Positions 9,739-20,012 are shown, numbered from the stretch's first letter. The stretch is 64,000 nucleotides of DNA from Bacillota bacterium (GCA_023413555.1 JAEZPG010000123.1:19355-83354); one strand, 5' to 3'. Numbers and translations are program-made. The notes: generated from the letters alone by a model not told the origin.

Positions 9739-10623
9739 ATGATAATTAAACCTAGCTATCACCCTTATGCTATTGTAACCATCCTTTTTTGGTCACTAGC
9801 TTATGTCTTAACACGATTGACATTACAATACTTTTCAGCATTCTCACTGGGATTTCTCAGATATTTTATAGCCTCTTGTACTCTAGTAGTAGTTGCTATT
9901 ATAACAAAGATGAAACGTCCTCACAAATCAGATTATCCTTGGCTTATCCTGTCTGGCAGCGTAGGATTCTTCTTCTACATGATAGCTTTCAATCAAGGAC
10001 AGGCTACTGTTACAGCATCCACAGGAAGTATTGTCATTGCTACGGTACCGGTAATCACTGCTCTTTTAGCCCGCTTTATGTATAGAGAAAAACTAGAAGC
10101 ATTTCAATGGATTGCGACTCTAATTGAATTTACAGGGGTTTCCATTCTAACTTTAATGGATGGCATACTTTCTGTAAATGCAGGGTTGATATGGCTTATT
10201 CTTGCAGCATTAGCTTTGAGTATATACAACCTTTTTCAGCGAAAGCTTACACAAACCTATTCTGCATTGCAGACTTCTACATACAGCATTTTTTTTGGTA
10301 CTTTACTGCTTACCATATTTGCCCCTACCGCAGTAAATGAAGTATCCTGTGTCCCACCAATCCAATATATATATCTTTTAGTTTTAGGGGTATGCTCCAG
10401 TGCTATTGCCTATGTTGCCTGGGCTAAAGCTTTTTCCTTATCACATCAAGCTTCACAGGTCACTAATTATATGTTTGTCACACCTTTTTTAACAAGTATA
10501 CTTGGATTTATTCTTGCTGGAGAAATACCAGACAGGGCAACATTTATTGGTGGTGGAATCATCCTTATTGGTGTTCTATTATATAACTTTGGAGGGAAAA
10601 TATATGACGTCAATCATCATTAG
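9739..10623 (+). CDS. EamA/DMT-family transporter
   Basis: A 294-residue inner-membrane protein with about ten hydrophobic segments arranged as two EamA repeats. Family exporters move amino acids, metabolites or drugs. The ATG is preceded by AGAAGG. It is divergent from the MocR regulator and overlaps the following acetyltransferase gene by 20 bases, so the two are translationally coupled. The combination of MocR, EamA and GNAT suggests removal or modification of an amino-acid-like compound; the substrate is not determinable. Confidence 0.88.
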   Translation: MIIKPSYHPYAIVTILFWSLAYVLTRLTLQYFSAFSLGFLRYFIASCTLVVVAIITKMKRPHKSDYPWLILSGSVGFFFYMIAFNQGQATVTASTGSIVIATVPVITALLARFMYREKLEAFQWIATLIEFTGVSILTLMDGILSVNAGLIWLILAALALSIYNLFQRKLTQTYSALQTSTYSIFFGTLLLTIFAPTAVNEVSCVPPIQYIYLLVLGVCSSAIAYVAWAKAFSLSHQASQVTNYMFVTPFLTSILGFILAGEIPDRATFIGGGIILIGVLLYNFGGKIYDVNHH

Positions 10624-11092
10624 AGCAATTACGAAAGATGAGTTAGAGAATTGTGTTGTTTTGATTCGTGAGAGTTTTAGCACTGTTGCCAAAGAATTTC
10701 ACTTAACCCGAGAAAACTGTCCTACTAATGGAGCATTCCTTGAAGTATCACATCTAAATTCCGATTGGAAGAATGATAATCATATGTATGGCTTATTTGA
10801 AGATTCAGTCATGATTGGCTTTATGGAGCTAAAACATAAAGTGTCTGATAGCTATGAGTTGGAAAAACTGTCTGTCCACCCTAGGTATCGACATCTTGGA
10901 TATGGGGCATTACTTATAGACTATGCAAAGAAAATAGCATCGGAAGCCCAAGTTCAGAAAATTACACTGGGTATGATTGAAGAAAATACTTGTTTGAAGG
11001 AGTGGTATAAAACTCATGGATTCATCCCTACAGGAACAAAGAAGTTTGATCATCTCCCCTTTACAGTAGGTTTTATGGAGCTTATCCTATAA
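10604..11092 (+). CDS. GNAT-family N-acetyltransferase
   Basis: A 162-residue acetyl-CoA-dependent acetyltransferase. The acetyl-CoA loop is LSVHPRYRHLGYGALLIDYA, close to the R/Q-x-x-G-x-G/A consensus, followed by LKEWYKTHGFIPTGT. The start at 10604 has GGAGGG 8 bases upstream inside the end of the transporter gene; an earlier in-frame ATG at 10502 lies deep inside that gene and is not credible. The acetyl acceptor is unknown. Confidence 0.85.
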   Translation: MTSIIIRAITKDELENCVVLIRESFSTVAKEFHLTRENCPTNGAFLEVSHLNSDWKNDNHMYGLFEDSVMIGFMELKHKVSDSYELEKLSVHPRYRHLGYGALLIDYAKKIASEAQVQKITLGMIEENTCLKEWYKTHGFIPTGTKKFDHLPFTVGFMELIL

Positions 11093-11105
11093 ATAAACAT
11101 ACATT

Positions 11106-11137
11106 CACCCCAAGGCCGCTATATGGGCTTTGGGGTG
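11106..11137. terminator. Hairpin between convergent GNAT and CBS genes
   Basis: CACCCCAAGGCC and GGGCTTTGGGGTG form a strong G/C stem around a short loop. It lies between two convergent genes; uridine tracts are weak. Confidence 0.6.
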
Positions 11138-11152
11138 CCTGTCATAATAGTA

Positions 11153-11563
11153 TTATTTCTTGCTACTAATCTGCTTTTTCATATAGGCAAGAACATCTTT
11201 TCTCGTAACGATTCCGATGAAACTTCCCTCATCATCTTCTACTGGTACAAAGTTCTGGTTTACAACCTTATCAAAGAGATCTTCTACCGTTTCATTCACA
11301 CGAACAATTTGATTATCTCTTCTTCTTGGTATCTCAATAATCTGAATACTCTCTAGTTCCTTTTCTTTAGGAAAACCTTTGTGTTTCATATACCAAAGCA
11401 AATCTCCTTCAGTGATTGTACCAATATATCTACCTTCATTGCTCAAAAGGGGAACAGCAGTATAACCGTGATATTCCATCCCTTCTATCACCTGACGGAG
11501 GGAATCAGTTTCCACTACTTTGGCCACCTCAGCCTTAGGTGTTAAAAAAAATAATATATTCAT
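11153..11563 (-). CDS. CBS-domain pair protein
   Basis: A 136-residue cytosolic protein made of two CBS domains (about residues 1-60 and 75-132), the usual Bateman module that binds adenine nucleotides. The repeats show GYTAVPLLSNEGRYIGTITEG and FVPVEDDEGSFIGIVTRKDV. No attached enzyme or channel domain, so it is a stand-alone sensor; its target is unknown. Single gene with its own AAAGGA site. Confidence 0.88.
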   Translation of the reverse strand: MNILFFLTPKAEVAKVVETDSLRQVIEGMEYHGYTAVPLLSNEGRYIGTITEGDLLWYMKHKGFPKEKELESIQIIEIPRRRDNQIVRVNETVEDLFDKVVNQNFVPVEDDEGSFIGIVTRKDVLAYMKKQISSKK

Positions 11564-11614
11564 CTCATCAATCCTTTGTTCTTCTGTTAATCTATGTACA
11601 GTATAACATAAAAT

Positions 11615-11677
11615 GGCACCAGAGGCTATGGAGAAATAATATAATATAAACTGTTATTCCACATAGTCTCTGGTGCC
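11615..11677 (-). terminator. Long terminator hairpin after the spore protein gene
   Basis: GGCACCAGAG (11615-11624) pairs with CTCTGGTGCC (11668-11677) and pairing continues inward through CTATG/CATAG. On the minus strand it is followed by ATTTTAT. Confidence 0.65.
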
Positions 11678-11683
11678 CTACTA

Positions 11684-11899
11684 CTATGATCTAGCCTCGT
11701 TAGACTGTTGTTTACTTTCTCGTTTCCTCTTGGTAATTAAACCACCGATTCTGCCAGTCTCTTTGGCATTTAAAGATTTCCAACCACTTTGTATCACCTT
11801 TTCATAAAGACCCAGTTCTTTGGCAATCTCATATTTTAACAGCTCATCCGGTAGCAATTGTTCCGAAGAAACTAATCCTTTTGATTGATTCATGTTCAT
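11684..11899 (-). CDS. Alpha/beta-type small acid-soluble spore protein
   Basis: A 71-residue protein. Two family signatures are present: LKYEIAKELGL near residues 21-31, which contains the germination-protease cleavage type KYEIA-x-E, and TGRIGGLITKRKR near residues 47-59, the DNA-binding GxxGGxITKR motif. These proteins coat and protect spore DNA and are broken down on germination. The residues after the second motif are rich in Lys/Arg. A good AAGGAAGGG site precedes the ATG. Expression should be forespore-specific, although I could not assign a sigma-G promoter. Confidence 0.85.
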   Translation of the reverse strand: MNMNQSKGLVSSEQLLPDELLKYEIAKELGLYEKVIQSGWKSLNAKETGRIGGLITKRKRESKQQSNEARS

Positions 11900-12001
11900 T
11901 AGGGACCCTTCCTTTCTTAGTAGAAGTATACCCCTTATACCTGCTTTTAAACATTTATTTAGAATTCAATTCGTGTTTAATGGCTAACTCTTATCATATA
12001 C

Positions 12002-15000
12002 TCAAAGAGGGATGGCCTGATTGAGAGAAAGGGAATAGATATAAACTTCCTTCACCTTCAGATGCAACTGTCTCTCTAAAGCTTCCTTGTAGTAGTATAG
12101 CTGAGTCTTATATCTTTTCACTAGCTGATGTTCGTTTACCACATGATCCGTCTTATAATCCCAAAGGATAATTTCATCTTCCTCTATGAGGAATGCATCA
12201 ATAATCCCCTGTACCAGAATCATTTCCTCACTTTTATAACGTTCATGAATACTTAAAGCAGGTTGCCCCATCACAAACTGTTGCTCTCTGTAAAGTTCAT
12301 TTCTCATCTGCGCCTTTGCCGCTTTTCTACCCAGTGGAGATAGTAAGAAATGAAGTAATTTCTCAGGCTGTAAGATTTTAAGATCCTCCGTTGACAATGC
12401 ACCCTTCTCAACCAGGGAGGCAAGTTGTAACTCTAAGGTCTCTTTATCAATAACTGCCACAAAGTCTAATATCTCCAGAATATGGTGGTATAAAGTTCCC
12501 ACTTCATTGGCAGCAATTTTTTGCCCTTCCTCCTTCTCATCCTCCTTCATAAAGGTAGGTATGGTTTTAATGAAACCCTCCTCAGGAAGTTCCTTAAGCT
12601 CTAGTGGAACTATCGATACACTCTCCTCTTCCTCTGTCTCTTGGCTTAGCTTCTTAAGTTCACTTACAGTAACCTTTCCTGCAATCTTTGTATCCTCTTC
12701 ATAAGGATAGGAAAATGCCAATTTCTCCTCTAACAGCTTCCTAATCTCACTGTCATACACCTGACTAGTATCAAAGTTTTGAAGAGTTTCCTTTGTAAGA
12801 TTTCTAGTGATGGTCTCCATAACTTCCTTCTTAACCAAGCTCATAACATCCACAAAGGATACCTGGATTGGCACCTCCTCCAACAGTGTCTGGTTGCTTT
12901 TTCTAAGTTTCATAGCAAGCTCCATTTGTTCTGGATTCTGACTATAATCATAAAGAATCTCGTCAATTGCTAGGTAAAGAATCGGATGGGCTTTCAAAGC
13001 CTCCTCCACCCAATCTAGATAGGACTGGGCTCCTGTTAGAGTTTCAAAACTTAAGATCTTTTGATCCGGGGTATACATATGAAGCTCGTGTAACTTGTTC
13101 TCCAATTTCTTCTGGTATCCAGTAAGAATCAATTTTTCCTTAGCACGAGTTAACGCTACATACAGAACACGAAGTTCCTCAGCCTCATTTTCCAGTATAA
13201 TACTTCTTGTAATGATTTTCTTAATCAAGGTTGGAGATTTAATACGAAGTTTGGTATCGACACATTCAGGTCCCAAACCATAATCTGCATGTAGGACCAC
13301 CTTACTGTTGGCATCTTGATTATTCCAATGTTTCCCCATTCCGGACACAAACACCACCGGAAACTCCAGTCCCTTACTTTTGTGAATGGTCATAATACGA
13401 ACAGCATTACCATACTCATTATCCGTAGAAGCCTCTCCCTTATCAATCTCATATTTGTGAAGTTTCTCAATATATCTATTAAAATCAAATAATCCGGAGT
13501 AACTGCTTGATTCAAATTCCACAGCTTGGCTAATCAGCATTTCTACATTGGCAACCCGTCGTTCTCCTGCTGGCATTGCCTGAATGAAATAATAATAATT
13601 GGTGTCTTCTACAATATTCTGGATCAGCTCATAGATGGTAGTATGATTCAGCTGCTTTCGAAACCGATGAAAGAATCCTATAAAATGTAGAAGTTTTCTT
13701 TTTACAGTTTCCTCTTCCCCTGTTTCACTATAAGCTACTACGTTATCAAATAACTCCTGTGTCTTACCACCGATACGAATTAATGCAAGATCTTCACTGG
13801 TTAGTCCGAAGATGGGACTGTGTAAAACTGCTGCCAACGGAATCTCCTGTCTTGGATTATCTAATACTTTTAACATATTTAAGATGGTACGAATCTCCAT
13901 GGTACTATAATATCCGGACTGAGTGTCCGCATATGCACTGATTCCCTCTGCTAACAGCACATCTACAAATACCTCTGCCCAACCTGATACACTTCGAAAT
14001 AAAATAACAATATCCGATAATCTCACTGGCCTAAAAACTGGTTGTCCCTGTTCATCACTCTCATTTCCCTGAATTAGCAAGCCTTTCTCTGGATCTATAA
14101 GCTCTTTTATTCTTTTAGCTACCGCCTTTGCCTCTAATTCCTTCTTAGTAAAATCCGTCAAAGGAGAATCATCAGCACTAATCTCCTCCGTGGCATCCTC
14201 TATTTGCTCTTCCATCTTCCCTAACTGTGTCTCTATCAATTGCTGATCGTCCTTGGTTATCTGACTAATCTCCCCTATCACCATAAGTTCCATAGAGGTA
14301 GAGGTTCTCTCTCCCTTAGGATACTTGGCGCCCACATAAAGAGCTGCCTCCTTATCATAGGTTATACCTCCTAGTCTGTCCTGCATGATTTGTCCAAATA
14401 TGAAGTTTACAGGATCTAATACCTCTTTTCGGCTTCTAAAGTTCTTATGAAGATTGATTTTCTGATACTTTGAATCCATTAGAGTATAATCTCGGTATTT
14501 TTCCATGAACAGCTCTGGCCTTGCCATGCGGAATTTATAAATACTTTGCTTAACATCCCCAACCATAAACACGTTAGGTTCTAAAAGCCGTTCCTTAGAG
14601 ATACTAGTAAGTAAAGTTTCCTGTACATAATTACTATCCTGATACTCATCAATCAAGATTTCATCATAATACTCCATAAGTTCTATAGCTACTGCAGAAG
14701 GAATAATTTCTCCAGTTTCCTGATCCTTAGACACTAAGATATCCAGAGCATAATGCTCCATATCGCTAAAATCTATAATTCCCTTCTCTTCCTTTTTCTT
14801 TCTATACTCTTTGGAAAATTCTATAGTCAGATGAATCAGGGCTTCCATACTAATTCTGGTCTTTTGAATGTCCAAAAGCATTCCATCCGGACTTTGGAAA
14901 AAGAATTGTCCAATAAGGCTCTGAATTGCTTTTTTTATCCGATCTCTCGTATTTTTTACATATTCTCGTTTATAAATGGACACCGAACTATCCCTTTTTC

Positions 15001-15853
15001 CTGACAACTTGGCAAAGTATAGTGCCGCAAATTGATCATAATACTCTTGATAAGAGGTAGCTTTTTGAATCTTTGTTATCATATCCTTTTCTGCCACTAA
15101 GATATCTAGATACATATAAGGACCATCTGGCTCCTCACAAATACCAATCAGGTCGTTAAGTCTTTCAGCATAATCCCCTAACATAAGCCCTAGGTAATGA
15201 AGCAGCTGTTTCATCCAGTCCGTTTGCTCCATTTCCTCTAAAGTCTGAACATGAAAGGACTTAAGATTCTGTTTCAGCCATTCCTCTGGCCATGGGTAGC
15301 TAACGGAAAAATTATAAAGCCTAACTATCAGATTCTCGATGCCGCTATCCGACTTCCCGGTAGCATAGCATTCAATCAGCTCCACAAAATCCTCCGGCAA
15401 TTCCTCATAATACCTCTCTAAAAGCTCGCTCATGACATCTGCCATTAACAATTCCAACTCTCCTTCGGTTCCTACCCGAAATGAGGGATCTATATCAATG
15501 GTATTAAAATAGTTACGTACTATATACTGACAAAATGCATCAATAGTCATAATCTGAGCAGTTGGAATCAGGGCAATTTGCTTTTGTAATCTCTTATTAT
15601 CAGGTTCCTCCTTTAAGCGGTTATCTACTGCCTTAAGGATACGCTCCTTCATCTCACTGGCAGCGGCCTTAGTAAAAGTCACAATTAATAAATGATCCAC
15701 ATCCACTGGATGCTCCTCATCTGTAATCATGGTGATGATACGCTGTACTAACACAGCTGTCTTACCAGAACCGGCTGCTGCAGACACCAGGATATTGCGG
15801 TTTCTTAAATGAATGACCTGTTCCTGCTCTTTGGTCCAATTAACTTTCCTCAT
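12002..15853 (-). CDS. addA: ATP-dependent helicase/nuclease subunit A
   Basis: About 1283 residues, the RecBCD-like recombination helicase of Firmicutes. Seen: UvrD-type Walker A SAAAGSGKTAVLVQR near the N-terminus, Walker B DEYQDSNYVQE, helicase motif TIHKSKGLEFPVVF, and a C-terminal PD-(D/E)XK nuclease with IIDAFLIEEDEIILWDYKTD. With AddB it resects double-strand breaks and loads RecA. The start at 15853 is chosen because GGGAGG lies 8 bases before it; it overlaps the addB stop by 14 bases, typical of coupled addBA. An ATG at 15877 lacks such a site. Confidence 0.96.
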   Translation of the reverse strand: MRKVNWTKEQEQVIHLRNRNILVSAAAGSGKTAVLVQRIITMITDEEHPVDVDHLLIVTFTKAAASEMKERILKAVDNRLKEEPDNKRLQKQIALIPTAQIMTIDAFCQYIVRNYFNTIDIDPSFRVGTEGELELLMADVMSELLERYYEELPEDFVELIECYATGKSDSGIENLIVRLYNFSVSYPWPEEWLKQNLKSFHVQTLEEMEQTDWMKQLLHYLGLMLGDYAERLNDLIGICEEPDGPYMYLDILVAEKDMITKIQKATSYQEYYDQFAALYFAKLSGKRDSSVSIYKREYVKNTRDRIKKAIQSLIGQFFFQSPDGMLLDIQKTRISMEALIHLTIEFSKEYRKKKEEKGIIDFSDMEHYALDILVSKDQETGEIIPSAVAIELMEYYDEILIDEYQDSNYVQETLLTSISKERLLEPNVFMVGDVKQSIYKFRMARPELFMEKYRDYTLMDSKYQKINLHKNFRSRKEVLDPVNFIFGQIMQDRLGGITYDKEAALYVGAKYPKGERTSTSMELMVIGEISQITKDDQQLIETQLGKMEEQIEDATEEISADDSPLTDFTKKELEAKAVAKRIKELIDPEKGLLIQGNESDEQGQPVFRPVRLSDIVILFRSVSGWAEVFVDVLLAEGISAYADTQSGYYSTMEIRTILNMLKVLDNPRQEIPLAAVLHSPIFGLTSEDLALIRIGGKTQELFDNVVAYSETGEEETVKRKLLHFIGFFHRFRKQLNHTTIYELIQNIVEDTNYYYFIQAMPAGERRVANVEMLISQAVEFESSSYSGLFDFNRYIEKLHKYEIDKGEASTDNEYGNAVRIMTIHKSKGLEFPVVFVSGMGKHWNNQDANSKVVLHADYGLGPECVDTKLRIKSPTLIKKIITRSIILENEAEELRVLYVALTRAKEKLILTGYQKKLENKLHELHMYTPDQKILSFETLTGAQSYLDWVEEALKAHPILYLAIDEILYDYSQNPEQMELAMKLRKSNQTLLEEVPIQVSFVDVMSLVKKEVMETITRNLTKETLQNFDTSQVYDSEIRKLLEEKLAFSYPYEEDTKIAGKVTVSELKKLSQETEEEESVSIVPLELKELPEEGFIKTIPTFMKEDEKEEGQKIAANEVGTLYHHILEILDFVAVIDKETLELQLASLVEKGALSTEDLKILQPEKLLHFLLSPLGRKAAKAQMRNELYREQQFVMGQPALSIHERYKSEEMILVQGIIDAFLIEEDEIILWDYKTDHVVNEHQLVKRYKTQLYYYKEALERQLHLKVKEVYIYSLSLNQAIPL

Positions 15854-18800
15854 TGTCCTGGCCTCCCTTCGTCTCATCTACTTTGTTTTTCTCCATATCT
15901 TCTACTTTGTCTTCCTCTTTATTAATCACGTTATCTTCCCGAAATAGGTTCCAGACCTCCTCCGCATCCTTTTTGAGAATGCGCCTATATTTGCTTCCCG
16001 GAAGTTTTACATCAAAGCCACAGACACTTCCATATTCGCAGTAATCACAAGCTGTAGCATTTCCCATTTTATAAGGATCCAATTCTACTCTTCCTTCTAC
16101 CATCTCATTACCAAACTGTCTTACCTTGTTCATGGAAAATTCACACATCTGATTTAATGACGCTTTTGACACTGTCTTTGATGCCTTACTAAAATCTCCA
16201 TTCGCTTTTGTGCCCACCTGTATCACTACAGAGGAAGTCCCTGGCTTTAACGGTTCATCCTCATCAATAAAGTTATGGTCCATAGCCTTAATTACCTTTG
16301 CATCCTGATTAACAAAGCCTTTTAAGCGAAGTTTATCCAACAGCTGAAGCTCCACTTCCTCTTTAGAGCCTTTCTTCTCTACAATTGGATCATCAATATT
16401 ATAGTAAAAGATCCCTGCTGGAATAACAATTTTCTCAGGATTCTTCTTTTCACCGATTTCCATGGCAACCTTCAGATACACCACAAGCTGCAGTTGAAGT
16501 CCATAGTACACTTTCGATAGATCAAGACTGGTATTTCCTGACTTATAATCCACAATTCTAAGGTACTGTTCTTTTTCTGTTTCAGCCACATCAAGCCTGT
16601 CAATCTGCCCTCTCAGGTTCATTACCGAACCATCCCTAAGATTTACGTTGACTGAGTTCAGATGATCCATTCTGGAAAACTGAAGTTCAAAACCTTGGGG
16701 TATAAAATCACCACATTTTATCTGTTCACATAATGCCCAGACAGTACGTTTCGTAATTCTCTCCACTCGCTTAATCAGATATTCATAGCGTTTAGAACTA
16801 TATAAAATCTGATTATTATAGTCCTTTGTTACCTCCTCAACTGCCTCCAAGGTATACTTCTCTTGAATCTCTATAGGTACATCTTTCCATGAATAGGTGC
16901 TGTCATGAAGTTTTTTTGCAAATCGTTCCATGGAACTATGGAAGAGATTTCCGATATCTGGCATCTCTAACTCATAAGTGATTCTCTCACTTAGCTCTAA
17001 ACCGTATTTTAAAAAGTGAGCGTAAGCGCAAGCAGCATATTTTTCTAACCTAGTGACACTATTGGTTAATGTTTCTCCATACAATGCTTTTGCTACTGCC
17101 TTATTTAGACTAAGCTCCTGTTTCTCATAGCAGGCACCCTCTAAAAGAAACTGTAACAGATCCTCATACTCCTCATGTCTCTTATACCAACTGAATAACT
17201 CCGACCACAAAGCCGGCATCTTTTCATGATACTCCCGTAAGCCATGAATCATGTACTCAAGACCTTTGTCTGCTCCTAATACCGACTGTATACAATCCTC
17301 ATAGGTATGATGACTTATATCCTCTGTAATAAGCTTTGGAAATACCTGCAGTACTTTAGAAATCAGATAGGATTGCCTGATAGCCTTTCCATTGTTGGTT
17401 CCACTACTACCTACCTTGCTGTACATAATATACAACTTGTTTCTTGGTTTCGTAAGATTCAGATACATATAGAATTGCTCCGTATAACTATTCTGCCTTC
17501 TAGTTGGTGCCATAACGACATCCTTATCTGCCAAAAGATTTCGTTCCATATCGGTCACAATACTGCCCTGCCCATTGACCTTAGGAATGATGCCATCATT
17601 TACTCCTAGTAAAAATAAGGCTTTGATATCCTTTAAACGGGTACGTTCAATATCTCCTATGACTACTTGGTCAATCCCCGGTGGAATCAAACCAACTTTA
17701 GCCTCAGAAAGTCCACTTTCTAAAAGCTCCTTGAACTCCCTACAACTTACCTGTTCGTCTCCAAGAAGCTCGACTAATTTGTCAAGCAGCTCCATAACAA
17801 TACCATAGATCTGCTTATATTCCTTGGCAAGTAAAGGCTCCTGTTTTATAGTAAAATACTCCTCATGCGCCTTTATTTTCTGCTCTACTTGATTATCCAC
17901 TAAGAATCCATACAAACCTCGTGTCATATCCTCAATGGATGCCTCTCCCTCCTTCACGCACAGTCCTAAAGGAGTAAGCATAGTTACGATTCTTTCACGA
18001 AGAACATTCAGTTCTTCAAGATTTAACTCTCCCTTGCCTTTGTACTTTCTTTTCCATTCCTTCCTCCAGGCATTCTTACCACGAATCCCTACAGCAAGAA
18101 CGTAATTTTCCAGTACGTCTACTTGTTCCTTGTCGATATCAATCAAATCATTACGAAGAAATCTAAAAACACTTTCATAGGTATAGTCGGTATAATAGAT
18201 TTCCAGTACCGAGTGTACCAATTTAACCAAGGGATTAGCTAGTACATCCTTTTTTAAATCCAAGAAACAAGGAATCTTTACCTTCTCACATTCCTTCCGA
18301 ATCTTAGTTCCATAGGTAGCCAGATCTCCTGTTACCACTGCAATATCCTTGTAGCGATACCCCTCCTCCTGAACCAAACGCATAATCTCCTTGATTGTGT
18401 AATCAACCTCTCCACCTGCATCGGTAGCAGAAAGAAGGCGAATATCCTTCATTTCCTCCTGATACGTCTGATAAGGATACCTAAAAAGATTATGTTCTAA
18501 GGCTGCAAGTTCCTTTGATTGCCGAAAGCGGTATGGCACTTGGTCCTTGCCCAAATAATAGTGAGGTTTTACCTTAACCTGTACCTCCTCTGCTAATTCA
18601 GTAAGCTTGGCTATAGTTTTCTTGCTCATATGGAACAGCTGGTATTCCGCCCCTATGTCCTCAGGCTTTTCTCTACTATCAATGGTCACTGTAACAAGTA
18701 CCTTTTTAGCAATTACCATCAGCTTCTGCATCAGCTTATACTGAATCGGAGTAAAGCCGGTAAAGCCATCAAAGCAGATAATAGAATTGGCTAGCATATT

Positions 18801-19373
18801 AGATTGATCAATCACCTGGCTTAATAACTCTAATATTTCTTCTGCTGCGATATATTTATCACTTAAAAATTCCTGAAAACCTCGGTAAATGACTAACATA
18901 TCCTTTAACTTACCTGATAGCATCGGTTTGTTATGCACCTTTTCAATCATGCTCTCTAGCTCGTTTGGGCCGATGCTGTACTGATACAGCTCGGACAAAA
19001 ATGATTTAAGCTCGTTTACAAATCCACTTCGACGAACATTTTTCTGAAATAAGATAAGTTCATCCTTTTTAGTGGCAATGACCTTTCTAAGAATCATGCT
19101 CTTTCCTGTATCTTCTAACACCAACCTTTGCTTTGTGTTAGTTTCTTCGAATACTCGATAGGCCAGACGCATGAAGCTTAATATGTCAATATTCATTATA
19201 CTATGGTCAGGATGCATGGTAACCAGATCCTTTTGTGTCTGCAAAGTAAACTGCTCAGGAACGATAACAATATAGTTGGTATCTCGATTCTCTATGGATT
19301 TATTAATGATTTCCTGATACAAGCAATGGGATTTTCCAGCCCCGCTACTTCCTAAGATGAATTGTAAAGACAT
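15840..19373 (-). CDS. addB: ATP-dependent helicase/nuclease subunit B
   Basis: A 1177-residue partner of AddA. The N-terminal Walker A reads LGSSGAGKSHCLYQE. The C-terminal nuclease has RIVDYKSGNTSLDLS. The iron-sulphur cluster cysteines are present as YAACAYAHF upstream of the nuclease and CDYCEYGSVC after it, which is the split 4-cysteine pattern of AddB. A strongly charged tail (about 30 residues) extends past the cluster. Start ATG behind AGGAGGCGC. First gene of the addBA operon. Confidence 0.96.
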   Translation of the reverse strand: MSLQFILGSSGAGKSHCLYQEIINKSIENRDTNYIVIVPEQFTLQTQKDLVTMHPDHSIMNIDILSFMRLAYRVFEETNTKQRLVLEDTGKSMILRKVIATKKDELILFQKNVRRSGFVNELKSFLSELYQYSIGPNELESMIEKVHNKPMLSGKLKDMLVIYRGFQEFLSDKYIAAEEILELLSQVIDQSNMLANSIICFDGFTGFTPIQYKLMQKLMVIAKKVLVTVTIDSREKPEDIGAEYQLFHMSKKTIAKLTELAEEVQVKVKPHYYLGKDQVPYRFRQSKELAALEHNLFRYPYQTYQEEMKDIRLLSATDAGGEVDYTIKEIMRLVQEEGYRYKDIAVVTGDLATYGTKIRKECEKVKIPCFLDLKKDVLANPLVKLVHSVLEIYYTDYTYESVFRFLRNDLIDIDKEQVDVLENYVLAVGIRGKNAWRKEWKRKYKGKGELNLEELNVLRERIVTMLTPLGLCVKEGEASIEDMTRGLYGFLVDNQVEQKIKAHEEYFTIKQEPLLAKEYKQIYGIVMELLDKLVELLGDEQVSCREFKELLESGLSEAKVGLIPPGIDQVVIGDIERTRLKDIKALFLLGVNDGIIPKVNGQGSIVTDMERNLLADKDVVMAPTRRQNSYTEQFYMYLNLTKPRNKLYIMYSKVGSSGTNNGKAIRQSYLISKVLQVFPKLITEDISHHTYEDCIQSVLGADKGLEYMIHGLREYHEKMPALWSELFSWYKRHEEYEDLLQFLLEGACYEKQELSLNKAVAKALYGETLTNSVTRLEKYAACAYAHFLKYGLELSERITYELEMPDIGNLFHSSMERFAKKLHDSTYSWKDVPIEIQEKYTLEAVEEVTKDYNNQILYSSKRYEYLIKRVERITKRTVWALCEQIKCGDFIPQGFELQFSRMDHLNSVNVNLRDGSVMNLRGQIDRLDVAETEKEQYLRIVDYKSGNTSLDLSKVYYGLQLQLVVYLKVAMEIGEKKNPEKIVIPAGIFYYNIDDPIVEKKGSKEEVELQLLDKLRLKGFVNQDAKVIKAMDHNFIDEDEPLKPGTSSVVIQVGTKANGDFSKASKTVSKASLNQMCEFSMNKVRQFGNEMVEGRVELDPYKMGNATACDYCEYGSVCGFDVKLPGSKYRRILKKDAEEVWNLFREDNVINKEEDKVEDMEKNKVDETKGGQDNEES

Positions 19374-19548
19374 ATGCGCCTCCTATTTTTCTCAATATCC
19401 TTATTATATACGATTGGCAAACTAAATGAAATATGAGATAAAAAGTAATCATAAAACTGCTTTTACAAAAATATGATTATATAAAGTTAAGTAATTATTC
19501 ATTTGAACGTACATACTCAAATTGAATCTGCCTATTGGAGGATGAAGG

Positions 19549-19980
19549 ATGTCAAAAACAAAGATTGTTGTCTTACACCTTAAAGAAATCATTTATACGG
19601 TTATTTTTATAGGATTGGGCATACTTTTAATTCTTTTACTGGTCATAATGTTTTTCCCAAAAAATAAAGCGGCTTCAGATGACGATACACCAATCTACAA
19701 GCCTGGTGTATATACTTCTCAAATGAACCTGGATAATGCCACCTTGAATCTGGAAGTCGTGGTAGATGACAATCACATTAATTCCGTTCGTTTTGTGAAT
19801 CTGGATGACTCAGTAACCACCATGTACCCTCTTGTCAAACCCGCATTAGAGGAAATTGCAGACCAACTTTACCAGGATGTTACTATCGGTGATATTGAAT
19901 TTTCAGAAGGAAACCAATATACTTCTATTATGATTCTGGATACCATAAAGTCCATATTAAAAAAAGCATCTCTTTCCTGA
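19549..19980 (+). CDS. Small membrane-anchored protein with FMN-binding-like C-terminus
   Basis: 143 residues. Residues about 14-38 form one membrane anchor; the remainder should face outside. The soluble part (YKPGVYTSQMNLDNATLNLE, then VVVDDNHINSVRFVNL) has the order of strands seen in FMN_bind domains, and QYTSIMILDTIKSIL sits where those carry the flavinylation SGAT-TS motif, but the Ser-Gly-Ala is absent. So it is at most a degenerate relative that cannot be flavinylated in the standard way. Divergent from addB; single gene with its own terminator. Function unknown. Confidence 0.6.
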   Translation: MSKTKIVVLHLKEIIYTVIFIGLGILLILLLVIMFFPKNKAASDDDTPIYKPGVYTSQMNLDNATLNLEVVVDDNHINSVRFVNLDDSVTTMYPLVKPALEEIADQLYQDVTIGDIEFSEGNQYTSIMILDTIKSILKKASLS

Positions 19981-19992
19981 GATGCCTTTTTT
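19960..19992. terminator. Bidirectional terminator
   Basis: AGCATCTC (19965-19972) and GAGATGCC (19979-19986) flanked by an A run on the left and a T run on the right, so it works for both the plus-strand small membrane gene (whose stop codon it overlaps) and the minus-strand genes converging from the right. Confidence 0.85.
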
Positions 19993-20012
19993 ATATGGAC
20001 TTTACTTTTCTC

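Noticed and set aside
9789..10085. Plus-strand frame of 98 codons inside the EamA gene
   Set aside because: Shadow of the transporter in another frame; no ribosome site.
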